Positions 1 through 8,951 of a stretch of 49,224 nucleotides of DNA are shown here, piece by piece. Origin of the DNA: Candidatus Thorarchaeota archaeon (lineage in GTDB: Archaea > Asgardarchaeota > Thorarchaeia > Thorarchaeales > Thorarchaeaceae); the NCBI GenBank assembly GCA_016839605.1, contig JAEOTX010000100.1, forward strand, positions 1-49,224. Reading direction: 5' to 3'. The position numbers were made by a program, and so were the translations under genes. Position 1 is the first letter of the stretch; every line of letters starts with the position of its first letter. The notes beneath the pieces are model-generated. The model ran no database searches and was not told the origin of the DNA. It was given only the letters and a program-made list of their open reading frames with translations.

Positions 1-75
1 CGAGTCAATAAGGACGGAAGTGTCTTGGATTCCAAGCAAAAGAAGGCTGGCGATTATTACTACATTGGGACATAG
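1..75 (+). CDS. C-terminal fragment of a CDS truncated by the window edge
   Basis: Frame 1 is open from base 1 and reads RVNKDGSVLDSKQKKAGDYYYIGT-stop(73-75). Family not recognisable. Confidence 0.5.
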   Translation, partial: RVNKDGSVLDSKQKKAGDYYYIGT

Positions 76-150
76 TTCTTTCCGTTTTCTTCAAGCAATC
101 TAGGAAGATTCAAGATATCGTTTCAGTCGAGCTATGCTTGAGGCAGAAAC

Positions 151-792
151 ATGGTCAAATGCACTAGCTGTGGAAAGTGGAGCTGTAGAACAGGAGACCT
201 GGACAAGCTCCCAACCCAAGGGTTCTGTCCAATGGTAGAGCATGAAGACGCCTTGGTACGTGCGCGGAATCTCTACGATGATCCAACTACAAGAAGAATA
301 TCACAAGAAGCAGCGAGGGTCGAGGCCATTGGTTATTGCGAGTGGTCACGCGTGGAAGAAACAATGGAGTTCGCAAAGCGTATAGGTGCTAAGAAACTCG
401 GGATTGCATACTGCATCGGTTTGAAGCGTGAAGCAGCAATTTTAGCCAGAATCTACGAAAAGAACGGATTTGAGGCGGCATCGGTCTGTTGCAAGACTGG
501 CAGTATTCCTAAGGAGGAGGTTGGTCTTAAGGACGAGGATAAAATCCGGCCCGGCACCTATGAAACGGTCTGTAATCCAATAGGACAAGCAGAGGTGTTG
601 AACGCTGAAGAGACAGACTTGAATGTTATCGTGGGTCTCTGTGTAGGTCATGATTCCCTTTTCATTAAGCACTCCAACGCACTTGTTACATGTCTTGTCA
701 CTAAAGATCGTGTCTTGGCTCACAATCCAGTTGGAGCACTGTATACCTCGGAGTCATATTACAGAAAGAAGGTTTTCGAGAGGGACACGTGA
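151..792 (+). CDS. DUF1847-like cysteine-rich (putative metal-binding) protein
   Basis: 213 aa; N-terminal CTSCGKWSC, conserved Cys motifs (YCIGLKREA, CCKTG, CNPIGQAE, GLCVGHDSLF) typical of DUF1847. Confidence 0.75.
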   Translation: MVKCTSCGKWSCRTGDLDKLPTQGFCPMVEHEDALVRARNLYDDPTTRRISQEAARVEAIGYCEWSRVEETMEFAKRIGAKKLGIAYCIGLKREAAILARIYEKNGFEAASVCCKTGSIPKEEVGLKDEDKIRPGTYETVCNPIGQAEVLNAEETDLNVIVGLCVGHDSLFIKHSNALVTCLVTKDRVLAHNPVGALYTSESYYRKKVFERDT

Positions 793-796
793 CATT

Positions 797-1630
797 CTAC
801 CGCTTGTGGCCACGCATCCAGTAGTCCTTACCTGCGATTGCCTTTTCCTCGTCCATCTCTGCTAGTATCTTCACAGCTTCATTCCCACAGGCAATTACAT
901 CTTCTTCTCCTGCGACTGCAAACTTATCCCTGATCCTATTGGCATACACCGCACAAACAACACCTGATCTGAAACCAAAGATGTTTGTTAGAGTGAAGAT
1001 GGTAGCAGCCTCCATCTCAAAATTCGCCACGTTCGCCTTTTGGAGGTCTTCAATCAGAGTTTCGCTGAAGCTCTGTGTATAGCCATTGAAGCCTGGCCGA
1101 GACTGGCCAAGATAGAACGAGTCTGTTGAGGCTGATATTCCTAGGTGATACTTCATACCTAGAGTGTCCGCAGCTTCTACCAGCGCCATGACCACCTCAT
1201 ATGATGCGCTTGCAGGGAACTCAGGTCTAACATATTGCCTACTCGTGCCATCAAGTCTGACAGCACCTGTAGAAATAATCAAGTCCCCTATCTCTATCTC
1301 CTCTTTGAGAGTGGCACACGATCCCACACGGATGAAGTTCTTGACACCTACGTTTGCCAGTTCTTCAACAGCAATCGCTGTGCCTGGACCCCCAATGCCC
1401 GTTGAACAGGCTGAGATTGGTGTCCCCTTAAACACCCCTGTGTGAGTCACGTACTGCCTATGAGCTGCAACTTCCTGAAATGAGTCCCAATTAGAGCTTA
1501 TCTTTGCCACTCGTTGAGGGTCTCCAGGGAGCAGCACGGTCTCTGCAACCTCTCCTGGTTTCACCTCGATATGGTATTGCTCGCGCTCAGCAGTTTCAGG
1601 TCTTCGTGCAGAAACTGTGTCTTTCGGCAT
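797..1630 (-). CDS. udp: Uridine phosphorylase / PNP-family nucleoside phosphorylase
   Basis: 277 aa; LPGDPQRV, GTGIGGPGTAIAVEEL, IRVGSCATL, NFEMEAATIFTL motifs. Confidence 0.9.
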   Translation of the reverse strand: MPKDTVSARRPETAEREQYHIEVKPGEVAETVLLPGDPQRVAKISSNWDSFQEVAAHRQYVTHTGVFKGTPISACSTGIGGPGTAIAVEELANVGVKNFIRVGSCATLKEEIEIGDLIISTGAVRLDGTSRQYVRPEFPASASYEVVMALVEAADTLGMKYHLGISASTDSFYLGQSRPGFNGYTQSFSETLIEDLQKANVANFEMEAATIFTLTNIFGFRSGVVCAVYANRIRDKFAVAGEEDVIACGNEAVKILAEMDEEKAIAGKDYWMRGHKR

Positions 1631-1847
1631 GATTATCCCTTCTGTCTCATCATTACTAGGCTATTTGAGTTTCGGGCCTTCCAACACATCATTTACACTA
1701 CCAACAAACTATTATACGTCCATAGAATATTTGCTCTTCGTTCGGGATAGGGTTTCCGAAACATCTATTACAAACTCCAAAGGGGCCCAATCCTGTCAGA
1801 GGGTAACTGATGCCCTCTAAACAATCTGGAAACGGAGCGAGAATAGA

Positions 1848-2996
1848 TTGGTTGAAACCACCATTAGCGTGATCAAAGCCGACATTGGTTCGTTGGCTGG
1901 TCATGTTGTAGTACCCGATTTCCTGCTTGAGTTCGCTAGAAAGGAGCTAAAGGCAGGTGTGGAAAAGAAGATCATCAACGACTTTCATGTAACACATGCT
2001 GGAGATGATTTAGAGCTAATTATGACCCACTTCAAGGGTGAGAATAACGAAGAGGTCCACCGCTTAGCTTTTGACACATTCATGAAGGGAACCGAGCTGG
2101 CTCGTGAGAAGAAGATCTATGCTGCGGGACAAGACATCCTTTCAGACACCTTCAGTGGTAATGTCAAAGGGATGGGCCCTGGTTCAGCAGAGATGACTAT
2201 CGAGGAACGAAAGTCTGAGCCTTTTGCAATCTTCATGGCCGATAAGACCGAGCCTGGGGCATTCAATCTACCCCTGTTCAAGATATTCGCTGACCCGTTC
2301 AATACTGCAGGACTCATTATTGATCCAAACCTTCACGATGGCTTCACATTCGTGGTCCAAGACATCATGAAGGATGTACCATGCTTCGTTGACATGAAAT
2401 GTCCTGAGGAGATGTACGACTTGCTTGCTCTTCTCGGGAGTACTGGAACCTTTACAATAAAGAAGATCTATCGTGCAGACGGTATGGTCTGTGCGTCTGT
2501 CAGTACAGACAAACTTCACGCCGTAGCAGGCAAGTATGTTGGAAAAGACGACCCTGTTGCAATTATCCGGGCACACTCAGGTCTTCCAGCGATGGGAGAA
2601 GTGCTTGAAGCCTTCACAATTCCTCATCTAGTCGCTGGTTGGATGCGCGGCTCACATGCTGGGCCCTTGCTTCCTGTTGCACTAAAGGACTCAAGGTGTA
2701 CCAGATTTGATGGCCCGCCTCGTGTTATCGGTCTGGGCTTCCAGGTTTCTAATGGAATGCTTGTTGGTCCCATTGATCTATTTGACGACATTGCGTTTGA
2801 CATCACTCGCCAGCGTGGAATGGAGATTGCAGACTATCTTCGGCAACATGGACCATTCGAGTTCCATCGGCTATCATCGGATCGGATGGAGTATAGTACA
2901 CTGCCAAAGGTGCTCGACAAGTGTAGTACTCGTTTCACCGAAGAAGAGATAGTCCCAACAGGCAAAGCCAAGGATACTTCTGACTCTGCAGAGTAG
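1848..2996 (+). CDS. fbp: Fructose-1,6-bisphosphate aldolase/phosphatase (archaeal bifunctional type)
   Basis: 382 aa with TTG start; SVIKADIGSLAGH N-terminus, DDLELIMTH, ARRKDAKS-class architecture replaced by the usual FBPA/P blocks (GMGPGSAEM, EPGAFNLPLFKIFADPFNTAGLIIDP). Confidence 0.93.
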   Translation: MVETTISVIKADIGSLAGHVVVPDFLLEFARKELKAGVEKKIINDFHVTHAGDDLELIMTHFKGENNEEVHRLAFDTFMKGTELAREKKIYAAGQDILSDTFSGNVKGMGPGSAEMTIEERKSEPFAIFMADKTEPGAFNLPLFKIFADPFNTAGLIIDPNLHDGFTFVVQDIMKDVPCFVDMKCPEEMYDLLALLGSTGTFTIKKIYRADGMVCASVSTDKLHAVAGKYVGKDDPVAIIRAHSGLPAMGEVLEAFTIPHLVAGWMRGSHAGPLLPVALKDSRCTRFDGPPRVIGLGFQVSNGMLVGPIDLFDDIAFDITRQRGMEIADYLRQHGPFEFHRLSSDRMEYSTLPKVLDKCSTRFTEEEIVPTGKAKDTSDSAE

Positions 2997-2998
2997 AT

Positions 2999-3025
2999 GC
3001 GGGACAGAAGTCCCGCTTTCTCTTT
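2999..3025 (+). terminator. Stem-loop plus T-rich tract downstream of FBP aldolase/phosphatase
   Basis: GCGGGAC-agaa-GTCCCGC (7 bp perfect stem) followed by tttctcttt, starting just after the stop codon at 2996. Confidence 0.6.
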
Positions 3026-3037
3026 GATTCCCGAGAA

Positions 3038-3355
3038 TCAACCTGTTCTCTTGATTATATGATAACCAAATTCAGTTTTGACTGGATCTGTGGTCATAGC
3101 TCCAATATTGAGAGCATAGACCGCCTTTTCAAACTCTTTCACCATCTCTCCTCTACCAAAGCAACCAAGGTTCCCACCACGCTTCTTCGAAGAACAATCA
3201 CTGTATTGCTTACAGAGAGCTGCGAAGTCTTCTCCCTCCCTAATTCTGCTGATTATCTCAAGCGCCTGACTATGCTTCTTAACCAGAATATGGCTGGCAC
3301 ATACCTTGCCTCCTCCACCGCCCTTCTTCTTCTTGGCTTTGCTCTTCTTGCCCAT
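3038..3355 (-). CDS. Parvulin-type peptidyl-prolyl isomerase with Lys/Gly-rich N-terminal tail
   Basis: 105 aa; ASHILVKKHSQAL, GGNLGCFGRGEMVKEFEKAVYAL, TEFGYHIIKR rotamase motifs; N-terminus MGKKSKAKKKKGGGGGK. Confidence 0.9.
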   Translation of the reverse strand: MGKKSKAKKKKGGGGGKVCASHILVKKHSQALEIISRIREGEDFAALCKQYSDCSSKKRGGNLGCFGRGEMVKEFEKAVYALNIGAMTTDPVKTEFGYHIIKRTG

Positions 3356-3614
3356 GTGTCACACCACAAAAGCCCTTGGAAAACATCGCAATAAGCACTA
3401 CGATACTGGATGTCAGTTGTAGACAGGGTTCTGCCTCTCTCCTCGACAAAAGAGGCACATGAGATTCTGGAATGTGGAGAGCAATTTGGGAAGATTGTTC
3501 TAGTTCAATAGAACGCGGCTTTCATTCTGGATAGAGAGCGAGTAATACCGTGGTGTCAATCTGGAAATGACACGCTTTCATTAGCGTGTTTGCCACCTAC
3601 ATGGTTGGTCAAGA

Positions 3615-3845
3615 ATGAAAGTAGTTACGATTTGCCTGCCTGAATCTTATGTCGATGGCTTGGACAAGCTCATTGGCCAAAGCAAATACCCTAACCGCTC
3701 TGAGGTAATCAGAATTGCTATTCGCGACCTCCTTGTGGATGAGTTGTGGGGAGACCGAACCCAATCGAAATCTATTCCACTAATTGCCCAACTGCAAGAA
3801 CTAGCCTCTGCCCAAAAGATGACTCCTGCTGATCCATCGACCTAG
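3615..3845 (+). CDS. Ribbon-helix-helix (CopG/NikR-like) transcriptional regulator
   Basis: 76 aa; MKVVTICLPESYVDGLDKLIGQSKYPNRSEVIRIAIRDLL is a classic RHH motif. Confidence 0.88.
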   Translation: MKVVTICLPESYVDGLDKLIGQSKYPNRSEVIRIAIRDLLVDELWGDRTQSKSIPLIAQLQELASAQKMTPADPST

Positions 3846-3960
3846 TTGTACAATCAAATTACCTTTTTCTGTAAGTACTGTCTTTCGAACTCTGTCGACT
3901 TATTTCAGCGACAAAGGGAACTAATCGTGAATTTAGAAAGTCGACCTTTCAAAGGAGACC

Positions 3961-4554
3961 GTGCGCAAGATGGAAAGAATCAAGAAACTATTTGGTCGTG
4001 ACGAAGAGGAAGAAGAAGTAAAAGAAGCTCCTGCTGCTGAGGAAGCTGCTCCAGAGGAAGCAGCAGCACCTGCTGAGGTTATTGAGGAAGTAGCTGAGCC
4101 TGAGCCAGAAGTAGCTGCAGAGCCAGATGAACCATTCCCAGTTGATGGAGCTGCTACAATTCCATACCATTCAGAGATCACAGACCGATTGCAGTATATG
4201 TTCAATGATTCTAACATCGCCGCGAATATAGAGGGGACTGATAAGTTCACAATCGAATTCATGGCTATGGGTGAACGATTCAATTTCATCAAAGAAGCTC
4301 TGAGCGAAGTCAAGTATGGAATAGGGTCAGCGTCTGATGAGGATGTCTTCATACGTATCTCAAATGATGCTGTAGCGGAGTTGCTGAGTGCGCCTAACTT
4401 TGAGGAGTTCAGAAAAATATACATGAAATATTATAGGAGTCCTGATGCTGGGAAATTCGTCAAGATTGAGCTTCGCAAGGACCTTGTTTGGATGAACCGC
4501 CATGGATATGCTCGGGTTCCTCTTCTGAAGCTCTTAGTTGGTCAGGTCCGATAA
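3961..4554 (+). CDS. Conserved hypothetical protein with acidic Glu/Ala-rich N-terminus; C-terminal domain possibly SCP2-like
   Basis: 197 aa, GTG start, with an RBS-like aaaggag just upstream. SCP2-like call is tentative (DEDVFIRISNDAVAELLSAPNFEEF pattern). Confidence 0.6.
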   Translation: MRKMERIKKLFGRDEEEEEVKEAPAAEEAAPEEAAAPAEVIEEVAEPEPEVAAEPDEPFPVDGAATIPYHSEITDRLQYMFNDSNIAANIEGTDKFTIEFMAMGERFNFIKEALSEVKYGIGSASDEDVFIRISNDAVAELLSAPNFEEFRKIYMKYYRSPDAGKFVKIELRKDLVWMNRHGYARVPLLKLLVGQVR

Positions 4555-4623
4555 ATCTCCGATCAATAAGCAACACAACTTATTAGCGGTTGCTACTCGA
4601 ATCCTCTGCCCAAGGCGCCATAG

Positions 4624-5334
<711 letters not shown>

Positions 5335-5390
5335 TCCATTCCGGTTCATTTTTCACGGGATCCCTTGCCATCCAGACTTGGCGATTGTAG

Positions 5391-6272
5391 GTGAAAGTGA
5401 CACTAGAATGCGCTCATTGTTTGCTTGAGAGAGCAATAAATCAGGTGAAGTTAGCAACAGATGATCCAGAAATGCAGATGAATGTGACTACGGCCATGCT
5501 TGATTTCCTTAGTAAGAGCTTCAATATGGACGCTGTTCCTAGTCATATTGGCACTGACCGTGACCTCTTGGTCCAAGAAATGACTGGAAAAGACCCCTAT
5601 GCAGAGCTCAAACGCGTTTCGAATGCTATGGCACTGGAAATCTTTCCAGATCTAAGGCAGCTTGTGGACGAATTTTCTGGTACTGCAGGTAGGTTCAGGA
5701 GAGCCACGCTCATTGCAGCAGCAGCTAATGCAATCGAATTCGATGTGTCTGGACGGGACTTTGATTTGGATGAACTCAGAGGAATCATTGAGCGTGTTGA
5801 ATCTGATCTTGCGGTCGATGAAGTGGATGATTTCATGCACCTTTGTCAGGACACAAAAGAAGTCCTATACCTGTTGGACAATGCAGGAGAAGTTGTCCTA
5901 GATATGATTCTGATTTCTGAGATCAAGAAACTCGGACCGAAAGTGGTTGCAGTAGCAAAGGGGGGACCTATTCTAAATGATGCCACTATGATTGATGCCG
6001 AGGAGGTTGGTCTCGATGGATGCGCGGACAAGGTGATTCATACTGGTGCCGCGGCAATCGGAGTCAATCTTGAAAGAAACTCCGAAGAGTTCCTTTCAGT
6101 TTTCCGTAATGCCGAACTGATAGTGGCTAAGGGGATGGGCAACTTTGAGTCGTTAACAGAAATGAAGCCTCATTGCCCAATTGTACATATCCTCAGAACA
6201 AAATGTCCTCCAGTAGCCCAACATGTAGGAACAGGTCTCAATCGGAATGTTGTTCTTGTGAGAAGACCTTGA
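5391..6272 (+). CDS. DUF89 / damage-control phosphatase (ARMT1-like) family
   Basis: 293 aa, GTG start; CAHCLLERA, YLLDNAGEVVLD, VAVAKGGPILNDAT, VAKGMGNFESL, RTKCPPVA. Confidence 0.88.
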   Translation: MKVTLECAHCLLERAINQVKLATDDPEMQMNVTTAMLDFLSKSFNMDAVPSHIGTDRDLLVQEMTGKDPYAELKRVSNAMALEIFPDLRQLVDEFSGTAGRFRRATLIAAAANAIEFDVSGRDFDLDELRGIIERVESDLAVDEVDDFMHLCQDTKEVLYLLDNAGEVVLDMILISEIKKLGPKVVAVAKGGPILNDATMIDAEEVGLDGCADKVIHTGAAAIGVNLERNSEEFLSVFRNAELIVAKGMGNFESLTEMKPHCPIVHILRTKCPPVAQHVGTGLNRNVVLVRRP

Positions 6273-6290
6273 TGGACGCACTTTCTAGGA

Positions 6291-7115
6291 TTAGCCCTTT
6301 GAGAGAGTCTTAGTTACAGAATCTGATTTTGTATACTCGATTTTAAGATCGGGAAATTGCAGGCTGAGTTGATGTTTCAAGCGGTTCATACCCGGCTCTT
6401 CAGTGACAAATGCTCCTGCTTCATAGATTTGCAATCCTTCTTCAGCAGCCAATAGTCTTACCTCAGGAGATAGCTCACCGGTGACTACTGTAGTGATGTT
6501 TTGCTTTTTAGCAGCCAAAATCTCTGGAACATCCAAAAGACTTCCTGGAAAAACCAGAGTCCGACCCACCTCTTCATCAAGGTCTCCTGAGAACTTGACG
6601 AATTCAATACCAAGTTTTTCAGTCAGTTGATTCGCAAACAGTGAATGATTCATGCTGCTTTTGGGTTGGAATATTCGACCTGCAGGAACAAGATCTCCTG
6701 TGTCTCCCATTACTAAGAACTCGTCAGTCTTGCTATATCCTAAGGCTTCGACAAGCGCGTCCGCAATTCCGTCTCGGGCGCAGATCCATGAACTTCCAAG
6801 TATGTAGCTCGAGATGTAGTTCTTAGTCAGAAGACGTACTCGGATCAGATCAAGACCTGAAAGCCTGTCAATCGCGAATGGGAATAGTGGGCAATGAGTC
6901 ACAAGCAGATTCGCCTTGTCTTGAGTGGCCTTAGCTACCACTCTTCCAGAGGGATATGTGGCTATGATGACTCTGTTGACCGTCGTTTTCTCCTGTTCAT
7001 TTTCTGTCTGGGGGCCAATCTCAACTCTCGAAGGAAGACCACCGAATACTAGATGCGGTGGGGCAATCATCTCGAGATGCTTCACGATTGTCAGTAGAGT
7101 AGTCACTTGCAACAC
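6291..7115 (-). CDS. NIF3 / GTP cyclohydrolase I type 2 homolog family
   Basis: 274 aa; KANLLVTHCPLFPF, LTKNYISSYILGSSWICARDGIADALVEALG, VVTGELSPEVRLLAAEEGLQIYEAGAFVTEEPGM. Confidence 0.8.
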   Translation of the reverse strand: MLQVTTLLTIVKHLEMIAPPHLVFGGLPSRVEIGPQTENEQEKTTVNRVIIATYPSGRVVAKATQDKANLLVTHCPLFPFAIDRLSGLDLIRVRLLTKNYISSYILGSSWICARDGIADALVEALGYSKTDEFLVMGDTGDLVPAGRIFQPKSSMNHSLFANQLTEKLGIEFVKFSGDLDEEVGRTLVFPGSLLDVPEILAAKKQNITTVVTGELSPEVRLLAAEEGLQIYEAGAFVTEEPGMNRLKHQLSLQFPDLKIEYTKSDSVTKTLSKG

Positions 7116-7202
7116 CTGATTAGATTGTTAGATGCACAACATGCTAGTTCAGGGATACCCCTGTCTTATTCTTTGTCATGAATAGGAGTAACAGACTAGA
7201 AT

Positions 7203-7646
7203 CTATTCCTCTATATCCTCGTCGTCTATTATCTCATCATCATAGGAATAGAGGTCTTCGAGTTCTTTGTCAATAGCTTCGGGTTCCGGCTCATCCTCAA
7301 TGACCTCAAGTTCCGGCTCTTTTTCAGGCGCTTCCTCAACGACTTCCAGTTCTGGCTCCTCGTCAATGACCTCAAGTTCAGGTTCTTCTTCCATGACCTC
7401 AATTTCGGGTTCCTGATCGATGACTTCCAGCTCTGGTTCTTTCTTCTTCTTTGGAGCCTTCTTCTTAGGCTTGGCCTTCTCCTTCTTCTCGGTCACAACC
7501 TGTGCGGAGGGCTTCTTCTTGAATGACCAGTATTCTGTTCGTGCTTTGCGATGCTTACGCAATTTTCTGAAGTCTACCTGCTGTGGATTCTGAGTCTTTC
7601 TAATACGTATCAGGTTTCGCTTTGCAGTCTTCTCTTTGTTGACCAT
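7203..7646 (-). CDS. Bipartite basic/acidic protein with tandem EPELEVIDE-type nonapeptide repeats
   Basis: 147 aa; strongly basic N-terminus (KRNLIRIRKTQNPQQVDFRKLRKHRKARTEYWSFKKK) then about six degenerate EPELEVIxx repeats. Confidence 0.65.
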   Translation of the reverse strand: MVNKEKTAKRNLIRIRKTQNPQQVDFRKLRKHRKARTEYWSFKKKPSAQVVTEKKEKAKPKKKAPKKKKEPELEVIDQEPEIEVMEEEPELEVIDEEPELEVVEEAPEKEPELEVIEDEPEPEAIDKELEDLYSYDDEIIDDEDIEE

Positions 7647-7770
7647 CAGAAACTCACCGTCGCTTCTTCAGCGTGCTCCGCTGCGGCTGTTGTTATAACT
7701 GTGTCGGAGAATTATATCGGCTAGAGGAAGGCTTTTTGTTCCGGTATTGAGTGAAGTCTACTCGGAATAG

Positions 7771-8304
7771 GTGAATATCGAGATGAACCCCGCACGCAAG
7801 GATCAGACAGTCAGTATTCGAGTAAGGCTTGATAGAGCGACCCTTGATAGAATTGATGGAATCGTTGGTGAGCGGGGCCGCCAGAGATTCATCAAGGATG
7901 CCATATTCTGGAAACTTGATCAGGAGATTCCTCCTATAGTATTCGAGTTGAAAGAAAGTGTGGAGCAACTACAGGAAAGAGTTGATCATCTTGAGGGTAC
8001 TCGCTCTACCAGTGTCTATATTGGAGGTATGTCTGACACATTCAAGATGCAGGTCTGTAGAGATGATTTGGACAGGAAGATTATCGCCTACTTTCTCCAG
8101 CATGAGGGTGCATCAACACCTGAATTAGCCAAGAAGCTCCTGAATGACCCCTCAAAGCGCAAGACAATTCATGTGCGAATTCGAAAACTGAATGAGCGTT
8201 CAGAGGACATGCTCGGAAAGCGGATTCTACGGTACGAGAAGGGTGAGGTCAAGGAGAAGCGTGGTGCTTGGTGGCTTGTTGAGCCTGATCTTGTTCGGGA
8301 GTAA
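7771..8304 (+). CDS. DNA-binding protein: ribbon-helix-helix-like N-terminus plus winged-helix-like C-terminus
   Basis: 177 aa, GTG start; VSIRVRLDRATLDRIDGIVGERGRQRFIKDAI, then STPELAKKLLNDPSKRKTIHVRIRKLNE. Confidence 0.65.
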   Translation: MNIEMNPARKDQTVSIRVRLDRATLDRIDGIVGERGRQRFIKDAIFWKLDQEIPPIVFELKESVEQLQERVDHLEGTRSTSVYIGGMSDTFKMQVCRDDLDRKIIAYFLQHEGASTPELAKKLLNDPSKRKTIHVRIRKLNERSEDMLGKRILRYEKGEVKEKRGAWWLVEPDLVRE

Positions 8305-8325
8305 TCAATATCGCCTGCAGCAAAT

Positions 8326-8333
8326 CTATAAAG
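8326..8333 (+). promoter_or_regulatory. Archaeal TATA-box candidate for tRNA-Arg(CCG)
   Basis: ctataaag centred about 25 nt upstream of the tRNA 5' end. Confidence 0.6.
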
Positions 8334-8353
8334 AGCCGCCCTCGAGGAGTCTT

Positions 8354-8431
8354 GGGGCCGTAGTCTAGCCTGGATAAGGCACCAGCCTCCGGAGTTGGTA
8401 ATCCCCGGTTCGAATCCGGGCGGTCCCGCCA
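8354..8431 (+). tRNA. tRNA-Arg (anticodon CCG), CCA encoded
   Basis: GGGGCCG/CGGTCCC acceptor stem; anticodon arm CCAGC-CTCCGGA-GTTGG; T arm CCCGG-TTCGAAT-CCGGG; G73 then CCA. Confidence 0.95.
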
Positions 8432-8509
8432 CTATTTGTGTTCAAATCAAATCGATTGGAGTTTAAAAGCCCGGCTAAGACACACTTGTCTGACGCGAGG
8501 TCGAAATCG

Positions 8510-8716
8510 ATGAGCATATTGAAGGGCTTACGTTCACATCCTGAAAGAGTGGTTGAACGTTTCACCAGATACCTTAATGGTCCAATGGGACGTACGGTCC
8601 TGGAAACTTTGGATGAAGGTGAAAGCTTCATTTTACAAACATCAGAGCATACTTTCAGGGTCACAAGGAAGAGGGGCAAAGCAGTAGTAGAACTGATTTC
8701 GGTGTCATTGCTTTGA
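8510..8716 (+). CDS. Small hypothetical protein between two tRNA-Arg genes
   Basis: Internal ATG at 8510 in the 8438-8716 ORF; MSILKGLRSHPERVVERFTRYLNGPMGRTVLETLDEGESFILQTSEHTFRVTRKRGKAVVELISVSLL. Confidence 0.5.
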   Translation: MSILKGLRSHPERVVERFTRYLNGPMGRTVLETLDEGESFILQTSEHTFRVTRKRGKAVVELISVSLL

Positions 8717-8760
8717 ACCAGCATCTTGTCTGACTCTATTACAGATTTGCAACGAAGAGT

Positions 8761-8768
8761 CTATAAGC
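8761..8768 (+). promoter_or_regulatory. Archaeal TATA-box candidate for tRNA-Arg(GCG)
   Basis: ctataagc centred about 25 nt upstream of the tRNA 5' end, same spacing as for the first tRNA. Confidence 0.55.
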
Positions 8769-8788
8769 CGACTGAGGCCTCATCCGTT

Positions 8789-8866
8789 GGGGCCGTAGTC
8801 TAGCCTGGATAAGGCACCAGCCTGCGGAGTTGGTAATCCCCGGTTCGAATCCGGGCGGTCCCGCCA
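8789..8866 (+). tRNA. tRNA-Arg (anticodon GCG), CCA encoded
   Basis: Same 78 nt as the first tRNA except the wobble base (CTGCGGA loop instead of CTCCGGA). Confidence 0.95.
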
Positions 8867-8951
8867 CTGTTTTTCATTACTTTTATCATCGGCGTGAAGC
8901 TTAAATGAGCGGGAAATTCGACAAATATGCTAGTCTTGTTCTGGAAAGACA

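Noticed and set aside
3933-4424. 163-aa minus-strand ORF with Ser/Ala/Gly-rich tract
   Set aside because: Antisense of the Glu/Ala-rich plus-strand CDS 3961-4554, which has the better start and RBS.
7270-7440. Possible CRISPR-like or satellite repeat (regular spaced GA/CT-rich units)
   Set aside because: The periodicity (about 27 nt) is the coding repeat EPELEVIDE within an intact ORF. There are no unique spacers of constant length.
8169-8432. Minus-strand ORF MAGPPGFEPGITNSGG...
   Set aside because: This is the well-known spurious translation antisense to a tRNA T-arm (GFEPG-type artefact). It overlaps tRNA-Arg and the end of a real CDS.
8354-8866. Integrated element between tRNA copies
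   Set aside because: No integrase, no att-type partial tRNA repeat and only one small ORF in between. Both tRNAs are full length.
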